Assembly (NCBI GenBank): GCA_902775355.1
Contig: CACYLY010000004.1
Location: forward strand, 1 to 56,535
Length of the DNA stretch: 56,535 bases
Origin: Oscillospiraceae bacterium
GTDB lineage: Bacteria; Bacillota; Clostridia; Oscillospirales; Oscillospiraceae
Direction: 5' to 3'
A program made the translations under genes and the position numbers. A model generated the notes under the pieces. It was not told where the DNA came from and did no database searches. It saw nothing but the letters and a program-made list of their open reading frames with translations. Below are positions 1 to 6,401 of the stretch, in pieces (position 1 is the first letter of the stretch; every line of letters starts with the position of its first letter).

Positions 1-247
1 CAGAAGAAGCGAGGGCGCAATTTCCGCAGCGGTCGAAAAAACGGAGGAACAGCGAAGCCCGAACGGTTTTTCGGGCACCGCAAGGCGGACAGGTGGCGTT
101 TGCCGATCTCACGCGAGGCAGACGACGGATGAGGGAGAGCGATGGACAAGAGCCCGACCTTTGATCGCGGCCTTCTCCCTCCCCTCCGCCCTCCCTTTTC
201 CTTGCGCATCGTCCGGCGTTTCATATCATGGGACAAGGTCCCCGCAG
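1..247. other. Gap with no recognised gene
   Basis: No credible coding region was found. The open frames here lack a ribosome binding site and match nothing known to me. The stretch holds a small hairpin (CCCGAA/TTCGGG near 58-78) and a pyrimidine-rich run near 170-200. It leads into the REP cluster at 248-406. Confidence 0.4.
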
Positions 248-406
248 CGCCGAGCATTGCTCGGCGAACCCCGCGCAAGACGACGCCGAGCAATGCTCGG
301 CGCTACGGGGGTAAAGCAGGACGGCGGGCGACCGCAAGGATCGCCCCTACGGCGGGAAACGGACGTCGGCGCGGGACAGCGGGAGGGGGCAAGCCCCTCC
401 CCTACG
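248..406. repeat. REP cluster, four palindromes
   Basis: Four short palindromes stand in a row: 248-266 (stem CGCCGAGC), 284-308 (same stem, ending CTACGG), 326-352 (stem GGGCGA, ending CCTACGG) and 381-406 (stem GGGAGGGG, ending CCTACG). Read on the minus strand, those with the tail begin with GTAG followed by a hairpin. That is the layout of REP sequences mobilised by RAYT transposases. A copy of the TCATCCTGAGCGAG repeat follows at about 411-446. Confidence 0.8.
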
Positions 407-474
407 CTGTCATCCTGAGCGAGCCCAACGGGCGAGTCGAAGGATCTTTGCTTCCTATCTCTGATCTTCGTCCC

Positions 475-551
475 CTATTCCCTGTTCCCTATTCTCCGCT
501 TTCCGTTTACCATTCACCGTTCACTGTTCTCTGTTCACTGTTCACTGTTTT
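475..551. repeat. Heptamer tandem repeat, 11 units
   Basis: Eleven consecutive 7-base units (CTATTCC, CTGTTCC, CTATTCT, CCGCTTT, CCGTTTA, CCATTCA, CCGTTCA, CTGTTCT, CTGTTCA, CTGTTCA, CTGTTTT) fill this interval without a gap. The last base directly abuts the stop codon (552-554, minus strand) of the CARF gene. On the coding strand the units read about TGAACAG, so TGA falls in every frame. Confidence 0.85.
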
Positions 552-1727
552 TTAGTTCCGCATCATGCTCTCCAGCCGCTCCGGGAGCCGGCCTGCCAGC
601 AGGTCGTTCAGGTCGATGACCCGGATGTTCAGCTCGGCGGCACGGTTGCGCATGACGGTGCGGCCCCGCTCGGCGGTGACAATGGCGGCCTTGGCCATCT
701 GGCCGCCGAAGCGGTCCCGCAGCACCGCCAGCTCGTTAAGAGCCTCGGTCTTCACGTCGCAGGTCTTGCAGCTGATGAACACCGGCGTCACGCCCTGGGT
801 GCACATCACGTCCAGCTCGTTTGTAACCGCGTTATCCCGCTTGTCTTCCTCCCAGTCCACCACGGCGCTGGTGCGAACGTCGTCAAAGAGTCCCGTATCC
901 AGGCAGGCCTTGTAGACATAGAGCTCCAGGACGCTGCCCACGTCCCGCAGCCAGGCGCGGATCTGCCGGTCCCGGAAGACGAAGGACACCCGCTCGTCCT
1001 GCACGATGCGCAGATCCCGGATGAATCCGATCTCCACCAGATCCCAGAGCGCCGCCTCCGGCGCGCTGATGCGGGAGGCCCGCTCCCCTTTCACCTCATA
1101 GGGGCCGGAGACTTCCAGGGGGATGGGGGCATCGGGCGCTGTCTGGGAAAGGCGCTGGAAGTATGTGACGATCCGGGTCCAGTCCTGCCGGTGCTTCAGG
1201 TACAGGCGGAAAAAGGGCCCGTAATCGTCCCGATAGCGGTACAGGATCTCGTTCTCCACCCGGCCGGTGCGCATGGAGCCGCCGGCCATACGGAAGCAGT
1301 CCTCCACGCTGAAGCGCACATCGCAGGGCAGATTGGCCGCGAAGGGGGCGTTGCAGATATCGTAATACTTGTTCCGCCGGCGGCTGTAGGTGAAAACCGG
1401 GATCTCCCGCCGGGCGCTGAGGAGCCCCGCCGCGAAGAGCACCGCGTCCGTGCCGCCGGTTATGTCCATGGCGCAGTCCGGATACTGTTCCACCGTGCGC
1501 AGCAGGAGCTCGAGCACCGCCTGGGAGTTGTAGACATTGACCCGGAAAAAGACCATCTCCGGCTCCAGGCCACGGGCCCGGAAATAGGTGCGAAGCTGCC
1601 GATGGATCCGCTTGTCCCCGTCCACGCCGTCCGGGCAGATATAGATCACCCGCTCGGGATGAAACATCTCCACGCCCAGCACGTTTTCCAGGGGGCGCTC
1701 GTCATAGAGCTCGATCAGAGTCTGCAT
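552..1727 (-). CDS. Orphan CARF-nuclease protein (Card1/DUF1887-like)
   Basis: 391 residues. Residues 1-150 look like a CARF (CRISPR-associated Rossmann fold) sensor, with the glycine-rich DITGGT motif at 89-94. Residues about 265-391 carry a PD-(D/E)xK nuclease signature: E268, E304-L-D306 and an S-C-K triad ending at K321. This order matches the Card1/Can2 (DUF1887) family, whose members are nucleases switched on by cyclic oligoadenylate made by type III CRISPR complexes. The ATG at 1727 is chosen because GAAGGAGAG precedes it; the longer GTG start at 1757 lies inside the predicted -10 box. No cas gene or CRISPR array lies in the window, so the activating signal is unknown. Family call is confident; function is inferred. 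Confidence 0.8.
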   Translation of the reverse strand: MQTLIELYDERPLENVLGVEMFHPERVIYICPDGVDGDKRIHRQLRTYFRARGLEPEMVFFRVNVYNSQAVLELLLRTVEQYPDCAMDITGGTDAVLFAAGLLSARREIPVFTYSRRRNKYYDICNAPFAANLPCDVRFSVEDCFRMAGGSMRTGRVENEILYRYRDDYGPFFRLYLKHRQDWTRIVTYFQRLSQTAPDAPIPLEVSGPYEVKGERASRISAPEAALWDLVEIGFIRDLRIVQDERVSFVFRDRQIRAWLRDVGSVLELYVYKACLDTGLFDDVRTSAVVDWEEDKRDNAVTNELDVMCTQGVTPVFISCKTCDVKTEALNELAVLRDRFGGQMAKAAIVTAERGRTVMRNRAAELNIRVIDLNDLLAGRLPERLESMMRN

Positions 1728-1755
1728 GGCACTCTCTCCTTCGCTGTTTTTCTTC

Positions 1756-1785
1756 ACTTTACCACAGAAAGCGGGCGGCGCGCAA
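1756..1785 (-). promoter_or_regulatory. Promoter of the CARF gene
   Basis: On the minus strand: -35 TTGCGC (1780-1785), 18-base spacer, -10 TAAAGT (1756-1761). The predicted start of transcription lies near 1749, just upstream of the Shine-Dalgarno sequence, so only the ATG at 1727 can be used. No convincing sigma-A promoter was found for the divergent megL gene in the AT-rich stretch 1800-1920. Confidence 0.6.
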
Positions 1786-1938
1786 GCAGGCCCAAGGCGT
1801 TGTTATAAAAAAAACTTATAGCAGGCAATGGAATTTAAAAGCTACCCCTTCGCTTGTGGATTATGTTAGATTATATGGGGAGTAAATCCCACGGAATTTG
1901 GACACAATGAATAAAAATAGAATGCAGGAGGGGCAGTC

Positions 1939-3132
1939 ATGAACCACGACACTTGCGGATTCGGAACCAAGGCCATCCATGCGGGGAACGTGAAGGACGC
2001 GCAGTACGGCGCGCTCTCCACCCCCATCTATCAGTCCTCCACCTTCGTGTTTGACAGCTGCGAGCAGGGCGGCCGCCGCTTTGCCGGCGCGGAGAACGGC
2101 TACATCTATACCCGTCTGGGCAACCCCACCACCACGGTGCTGGAGAACAAGATCGCCGCGCTGGAGGGGGGCGAGGCCTGCCTGGCCACCGCTTCCGGCA
2201 TGGGCGCCATCTCCTCCACTCTCTGGACCGTCGCCGGGGCCGGAAAGCACATCATCGCCGACGGGACCCTCTACGGCTGCACCTTCGCCCTGCTGAACCA
2301 CGGCATCACCCGCTACGGCGTGGAGGTGGACTTCATCGACACCTCGGACCTGGAAGCCCTGCGCTCCCATCTGAAGGAGAACACCGTGGCCGTGTATCTT
2401 GAGACCCCGGCCAACCCCACCCTGAAGATCACGGACATCGCCGCCGTGGCCCGGGAAGCCCACGGCTACAACCCGGCCATCAAGGTGATCTGCGACAACA
2501 CCTTCGCCTCCCCCGCCCTGCAGAACCCCCTGTCCCTGGGGGCGGACGTGGTGGTGCATTCCGCCACCAAGTACCTCAACGGCCACGGGGACGTGGTCGC
2601 GGGCTTCGTGGTGGGCAAGGCGGACTTCATCAGCCAGGTGCGCCTCTTCGGTCTGAAGGACATGACCGGCGCGGTGATGGACCCCTTCGCCGCCTGGCTG
2701 CTGCTGCGGGGGCTCAAGACCCTGGAGCTGCGCATGGCCCGGCACTGCGAGAACGCCCGGAAGATCGCAGCCTTCCTGGCCGCCCATCCGGCGGTGGAAA
2801 AGGTGAACTACCCCGGTCTTGCCACCCACAAGGGCCACGACGTGGCCGCCCGGCAGATGAAGGACTTCGGCGGCATGCTGAGCTTTGAGGTCCGGGGCGG
2901 CAAGGCCGCGGGCATGAAGCTGGTCAACGCCCTGAAGCTCATCACCGTGGCCGTCTCCCTGGGCGACGCGGAGAGCCTCATCGAGCACCCGGCCTCCATG
3001 ACCCACTCCACCTACAGCGAGGAGGAGCTCAGGGAGGCGGGCATCGCCCCGGGCCTGATCCGTCTGTCCGCCGGTCTGGAGAACGCGGAGGATCTGATCG
3101 CCGACCTGGAGCAGGCCATGGCGGAGCTGTGA
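1939..3132 (+). CDS. megL: Methionine gamma-lyase
   Basis: 397 residues, the full length of the Cys/Met metabolism PLP enzyme family. It splits L-methionine into methanethiol, 2-oxobutyrate and ammonia in the cytoplasm. The PLP lysine is K211 in SATKY. The active-site motif LYGC at 111-114 has the cysteine that marks methionine gamma-lyases (C116 in the Pseudomonas enzyme) rather than cystathionine synthases. The D186 and Y58-R60 cofactor positions are also present. The start follows AGGAGGGG. The gene stands alone, convergent with a LysR gene. Cystathionine gamma-lyase activity cannot be excluded. Confidence 0.92.
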   Translation: MNHDTCGFGTKAIHAGNVKDAQYGALSTPIYQSSTFVFDSCEQGGRRFAGAENGYIYTRLGNPTTTVLENKIAALEGGEACLATASGMGAISSTLWTVAGAGKHIIADGTLYGCTFALLNHGITRYGVEVDFIDTSDLEALRSHLKENTVAVYLETPANPTLKITDIAAVAREAHGYNPAIKVICDNTFASPALQNPLSLGADVVVHSATKYLNGHGDVVAGFVVGKADFISQVRLFGLKDMTGAVMDPFAAWLLLRGLKTLELRMARHCENARKIAAFLAAHPAVEKVNYPGLATHKGHDVAARQMKDFGGMLSFEVRGGKAAGMKLVNALKLITVAVSLGDAESLIEHPASMTHSTYSEEELREAGIAPGLIRLSAGLENAEDLIADLEQAMAEL

Positions 3133-3136
3133 GGCG

Positions 3137-3164
3137 GTTCGAAGTTCGTAGTTCGTAGTTTTTA
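3137..3164 (+). repeat. Heptamer tandem repeat after megL
   Basis: Four 7-base units (GTTCGAA, GTTCGTA, GTTCGTA, GTTTTTA) begin four bases after the megL stop codon. The sequence differs from the CTGTTCA arrays elsewhere, but the period and position are the same. Confidence 0.7.
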
Positions 3165-3167
3165 GAT

Positions 3168-3198
3168 AAAAAATCGAGGCGGGCCGGCGGCCCGCCTC
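3168..3198 (-). terminator. Terminator for the LysR gene
   Basis: A perfect hairpin, GAGGCGGGCC (3176-3185) with GGCCCGCCTC (3189-3198) and a three-base loop. The run of A on its left becomes a T tract on the minus strand, so it works for transcripts coming from the LysR gene. The same hairpin recurs at 3349-3372. Confidence 0.75.
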
Positions 3199-3222
3199 AA
3201 TGTATAGGCGAACCCAAAAGGA

Positions 3223-3324
3223 TGTCATCTTGAGCGGAGGCGAAGCCGGAGTCGAAAGATCTAAAGTCTTGAAAACACGGGTTTTTAGATCCTTCGACTT
3301 CGCTGCGCTTCGCTCAGGATGACA
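3223..3324. mobile_element. Palindromic MITE-like element, copy 1
   Basis: 102 bp with inverted ends TGTCATC and GATGACA, and long imperfect arms (TTGAGCG...GTCGAAAGATCT against AGATCCTTCGAC...CGCTCAGGATGACA). The same element recurs at 42107-42220 and 43505-43618. It has no coding capacity. It lies between two copies of one terminator hairpin. Confidence 0.7.
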
Positions 3325-3348
3325 GTAACACCACTTTATCGACAGTCT

Positions 3349-3379
3349 GAGGCGGGCCGTTTGGCCCGCCTCGGTTTTT
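3349..3379 (+). terminator. Terminator for megL
   Basis: GAGGCGGGCC (3349-3358) pairs with GGCCCGCCTC (3363-3372) around a GTTT loop and is followed by GGTTTTTA. The T tract faces the plus strand, so it serves megL. Its stem is identical to the one at 3176-3198. Confidence 0.75.
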
Positions 3380-4286
3380 ACATATCGGCTGTGATCTCTT
3401 TCAGCAGCGCCACAAAGCGCGTCTGCAGCCTGTTCAGCGGCTCCCGCCGGTGGATGCAGCCCAGGCGCATGTCCCGCTGCCCCGCAAGGGGAATGGCGGT
3501 GAGGCCCGCGTCGGCATAGCCGGGGGGCAGGACGCCGCTGCCGGTGGACACGCAGTCCGTATGGGCGATGATGTTGTAGATCGTGGCCCGGTCGCTGACA
3601 TAGACCATCCGGGGAAAGTCCACGCCGGAGCCCGCCACCGCCTCCTCGGCGAAGTTCAGGTCCCCCTCGGAGCGGGTGAAGACCACGTGGGGATAGGGCC
3701 GCAGCTGCTCCAGGGTCACGGAGCGCTCGCCGGCCAGGGGATGGCCCCGGCGCAGGAACACATGGGGCTTCAGCGTCACCAGGGGCTCAAAGTCCAGCTG
3801 CTTTTCCTCCAGGGCCCGCAGCACCGCGTGCTCGGTCAGATCCGAGATGAAGAGGACCCCCAGCTCGCTCTCCCCAAGGGCCACCTCCCGGATCACGTCC
3901 GCCATGTCCAGCTCCTTGAGACTCAGCTGCATGGGGCTCTCCGGCAGTTCCTTCAGCAGCTCCACAAAGGCCTTGGCGCAGAAGGGGTAGCGCTGGGCCG
4001 CCACGGACAGCTGCACCCAGTCCCCCGCCCGGCGGGAGGCGTAATAGCGGCTGAGCTTCCGGCTCTGCTCCACGATGGGCGCGATCTGGCCCACCAGGGA
4101 GCGCCCCTCCTCCGTCAGGCTGACGCCCCGGTTGGACCGGTGGAACACCGTGATGCCCAGCTCCTGCTCCACCTCCCCGATGGCGCTGGAAAGGGCCGAC
4201 TGGGACAGGAACAGCCGCTGGGCGGCCTTGTTGAAGGAGCCGCAGCGGTCGATCTCCAGGATATAGCGCATCTGCAAAAGGGTCAT
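3378..4286 (-). CDS. LysR-family transcriptional regulator
   Basis: 302 residues, the usual LysR length. Residues 1-60 form the winged helix-turn-helix (FNKAAQRLFLSQSALSSAI), followed by a linker helix and a periplasmic-binding-like effector domain from about 90 to 300. The start at 4286 is preceded by GGGTGAG; an upstream extension in the same frame is not used because it crosses the promoter. It is divergent from an EamA transporter gene, with a shared 115-bp control region, so it probably regulates that transporter and itself. The effector is unknown. Confidence 0.88.
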   Translation of the reverse strand: MTLLQMRYILEIDRCGSFNKAAQRLFLSQSALSSAIGEVEQELGITVFHRSNRGVSLTEEGRSLVGQIAPIVEQSRKLSRYYASRRAGDWVQLSVAAQRYPFCAKAFVELLKELPESPMQLSLKELDMADVIREVALGESELGVLFISDLTEHAVLRALEEKQLDFEPLVTLKPHVFLRRGHPLAGERSVTLEQLRPYPHVVFTRSEGDLNFAEEAVAGSGVDFPRMVYVSDRATIYNIIAHTDCVSTGSGVLPPGYADAGLTAIPLAGQRDMRLGCIHRREPLNRLQTRFVALLKEITADM

Positions 4287-4305
4287 TGCTCTCACCCCCG
4301 CTTGT

Positions 4306-4367
4306 ATTCTACACGAAAGCGCGCTGAAAGGCAAGCACTTGCAAAAGCGGACGGAGCGTGCTATCAT
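4306..4367. promoter_or_regulatory. Divergent promoters with a shared palindrome
   Basis: Minus strand, for the LysR gene: -35 TTGCCT (4329-4334), 17-base spacer, -10 TAGAAT (4306-4311). Plus strand, for the EamA gene: -35 TTGCAA (4339-4344), 17-base spacer, -10 TATCAT (4362-4367). The inverted repeat GCAAG-CA-CTTGC (4331-4342) overlaps both -35 boxes and is a plausible LysR operator. Confidence 0.65.
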
Positions 4368-4401
4368 GGGCCAAGCACGCGAAAGGGGGGCTTCGGACCG
4401 C

Positions 4402-5310
4402 ATGAAGACGAAACAAGTGAAGATCTTCCTGGCGGCCACGGTCTGCCATGTGTTCTGGGGCTTCAGCTTCCTGGCCTCCCGGAGGGCGCTGGACACGGCC
4501 CCGGTGCTGGTGCTGCTGAGCCACCGCTTCCTTCTGGCCTTTCTGGGCATGAATCTGCTGCTGCTCACGCCCCTGGGCTCGCTGCGGCTGCGGGGGAAGC
4601 GGCTGCTTCCGCTGCTGGCCCTGGGCCTGGCGGAGCCGGTGGTCTATTTCTTCGGCGAGCAGTACGGTCTGCTGCACTCCAACACCATCTTTTCCGGGGT
4701 CATGATCGCCATGATCCCCATCGTGTCCACCCTGGCCGCCGCGCCGATCCTGCGGGAAAAGCCCAGCGCCGGGCAGCTGCTGTTCAGCCTGCTGTCCGTG
4801 GGCGGCGTCATCGGCGTTGGGCTTTTGTCCAAAAGCTCCGGCGCCCTGGACTGGATCGGCGTTCTCGGGCTGCTGACGGCGGTGTTCTCCGCTGTGGCCT
4901 ATACCCTGCTGAGCCGGGGCATCTCCGGCCGCTTCAGCCCCTTCGAGCGCACCTATTTCATGATGGGCGTGGGCGCCGCCGTCTTCACCGCCCTGGCCCT
5001 GCTGAGCTGCCGCGGCGACCCGGGCGCCTATCTGCGGCCTCTGGAGACGCCGGGCTATGTGCTCTCCCTGCTGTTTCTGGCCCTGTGCTGCTCCATTGTC
5101 AGCTACTTCCTTTCGGCCTACGCTATCACCCATTTGAGCGTGGCCCGGGAGACCGTCTTTGCCAATCTCACCACCGCCGTCTCCGTCTTCGCCGGGGCGG
5201 TGTTCCTGCACGAGCCCTTTTCCCTGCTTGGCGGGCTCTGCTGCCTGCTGATCCTGCTGGGGATCTACGGCGTCCAGCGCTGCTCCCCCGAGCGGGAGGA
5301 GACGAAATAA
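4402..5310 (+). CDS. EamA/DMT-family transporter
   Basis: 302 residues with about ten hydrophobic segments arranged as two EamA repeats, typical of drug/metabolite exporters in the inner membrane. The N-terminal repeat contains the family-typical stretch FWGFSFLASRRAL. The ATG at 4402 is chosen over upstream in-frame codons because those overlap the -10 box at 4362-4367; AAGGGGGG lies upstream. The substrate is unknown. Its divergent LysR neighbour suggests that the substrate or a related metabolite is the inducer. Confidence 0.88.
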   Translation: MKTKQVKIFLAATVCHVFWGFSFLASRRALDTAPVLVLLSHRFLLAFLGMNLLLLTPLGSLRLRGKRLLPLLALGLAEPVVYFFGEQYGLLHSNTIFSGVMIAMIPIVSTLAAAPILREKPSAGQLLFSLLSVGGVIGVGLLSKSSGALDWIGVLGLLTAVFSAVAYTLLSRGISGRFSPFERTYFMMGVGAAVFTALALLSCRGDPGAYLRPLETPGYVLSLLFLALCCSIVSYFLSAYAITHLSVARETVFANLTTAVSVFAGAVFLHEPFSLLGGLCCLLILLGIYGVQRCSPEREETK

Positions 5311-6175
5311 GGCAGGCAGAATTTGAGCCCTTGAGCCTGTCATCCTGCGCGCCTCTCCCCTGTCATCCTGAGCGAGCGAAGCGAGTCGAAGGATCTTATC
5401 TCCGTAGCGCCGCGCATCACTCGGCGAAAACCGAACGAAGCGGCAGAACGTAGGATCGCCGAGCGATGCTCGGCGCTACGGGCGCTGGATGGAACGTCGG
5501 CGCGAGACGGCGGGCGCTTCATGAAGCGCCCCTACGGCATGGTGCGAGGCTGCGCGTGTAGGGGCCGGCCCCCTGGACGGCCCGGCGGGACAGCCCTGTT
5601 TTCTGAATAACAAAGGGCGAATCCGTATTCTGCGGGATGCGGGTCCGCCTGTTTTTTGTGCCGCAGCAAGTTTGGCGCGGCGGGTCGCCGAGGACGTCGA
5701 CCCCTACGGCAGGGAGGCAAGCAACCCGCGTAAGGCGCGATGCCTACATCGCGCCGTGGATCACGCATGCGGGAGCAAGGGCGGGCGACCTAAGGTCGCC
5801 CCTACGGCGCGGGACGAACGTTGGAGCGCTCTTGCCTCCCCCTTCGGGGGAGGTGTCGCCCGGCGTCTCACGCAAGCCGGGCGACGGAAGGGGTCCGCCC
5901 CCTATTCCCCAGTGTGCGCACTGGGGACTTCCCCCGGAGGGGGAAGCAAGACGCAGTGCGATGCCAAGCGCTGCGGGCGGGGGACGGGAGGTCGGTGCGA
6001 ATCGCGGGAGGGGCAAGCCCCTCCCCTACGGCGGGGACGGGACGTCGGCGCATGGCGGCGGGCGACCAAAGGTCGCCCCTACGGGCGCGGGCGGGACCTT
6101 GCGCGGATCGCCGGGCAGAGTTCATTGATCGCAGGCTTCACGCTAAAAACTGCTATGTCTATATGTCTATCATAC
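5311..6175. repeat. Large REP and palindrome array
   Basis: A gap of about 0.9 kb without genes, filled by palindromes. TCATCCTGAGCGAG repeat: about 5360-5398. GCCGAGC stems: 5404-5426 and 5457-5481. GCGCTTCATGAAGCGC: 5512-5537. GGGCCGG stem: 5558-5587. GGGTCG stem: 5682-5708. GGCGCGATG stem: 5734-5755. GGGCGACC stems: 5783-5807 and 6060-6084. GGGAGGGG stem: 6006-6031. Most end in CCTACGG or, inverted, begin with GTAG. A separate block at 5833-5955 has CTCCCCCTTCGGGGGAG, GTCGCCCGGC/GCCGGGCGAC, CCCCAGTG/CACTGGGG and CTTCCCCC/GGGGGAAG hairpins; a relative recurs at about 25738-25810. Long overlapping open frames here are by-products of GC-rich repeats. Confidence 0.8.
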
Positions 6176-6178
6176 ATT

Positions 6179-6211
6179 GAGCCCCGTTTCGGACAGGCCG
6201 AAACGGGGCTC
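6179..6211. terminator. Hairpin downstream of the small peptide gene
   Basis: GAGCCCCGTTTCGG pairs with CCGAAACGGGGCTC around a short loop. It lies about 40 bases past the stop of the 45-residue peptide gene. A T-rich stretch (GATGTTTTTATG) follows on the plus strand; on the minus strand the T tract is weak. It probably marks the transcript end of the secreted-protein operon. Confidence 0.5.
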
Positions 6212-6249
6212 GATGTTTTTATGCTCTTATGCTTCTATGCTCTTCTGCC

Positions 6250-6387
6250 TCAGAAGTCGCCGTCGGGCGTCAGGCCCTCTGTCTCCTCGCCCAGCTCCGC
6301 CGGGATGATGGGCAGCTCGCTGCTCTCCGTCAGGATTTCTCCGTTTTCAAAGCGGATCCATTCCAGCTTGGGTCTTGTATACCGCAT
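6250..6387 (-). CDS. Small acidic peptide, 45 residues
   Basis: This gene encodes MRYTRPKLEWIRFENGEIL followed by 26 mostly acidic and hydrophobic residues ending in GDF. A strong AGGAGG precedes the ATG, and the start lies 14 bases after the stop of the large secreted-protein gene, so translation is probably coupled. There is no signal peptide, cysteine or membrane segment. The N-terminal pattern (Y-x-x-P-x-L/M-E, then a short acidic tail) resembles small clostridial peptides I recall next to large surface-protein genes; that is recollection, not a search. Function is unknown. Confidence 0.7.
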   Translation of the reverse strand: MRYTRPKLEWIRFENGEILTESSELPIIPAELGEETEGLTPDGDF

Positions 6388-6401
6388 GTCTTTCCCTCCT
6401 C

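Noticed and set aside
475-551. Possible CRISPR array
   Set aside because: The repeats are contiguous 7-mers without spacers. The REP arrays also have no constant repeat-spacer pattern.
142-555. 137-residue plus-strand frame before the CARF gene
   Set aside because: It consists of translated REP units and heptamers, is antisense to nothing conserved, and has no domain.
1800-1938. SAM-responsive leader or sigma-A promoter upstream of megL
   Set aside because: No S-box core and no -35/-10 pair with acceptable spacing was found, although the stretch is AT-rich.
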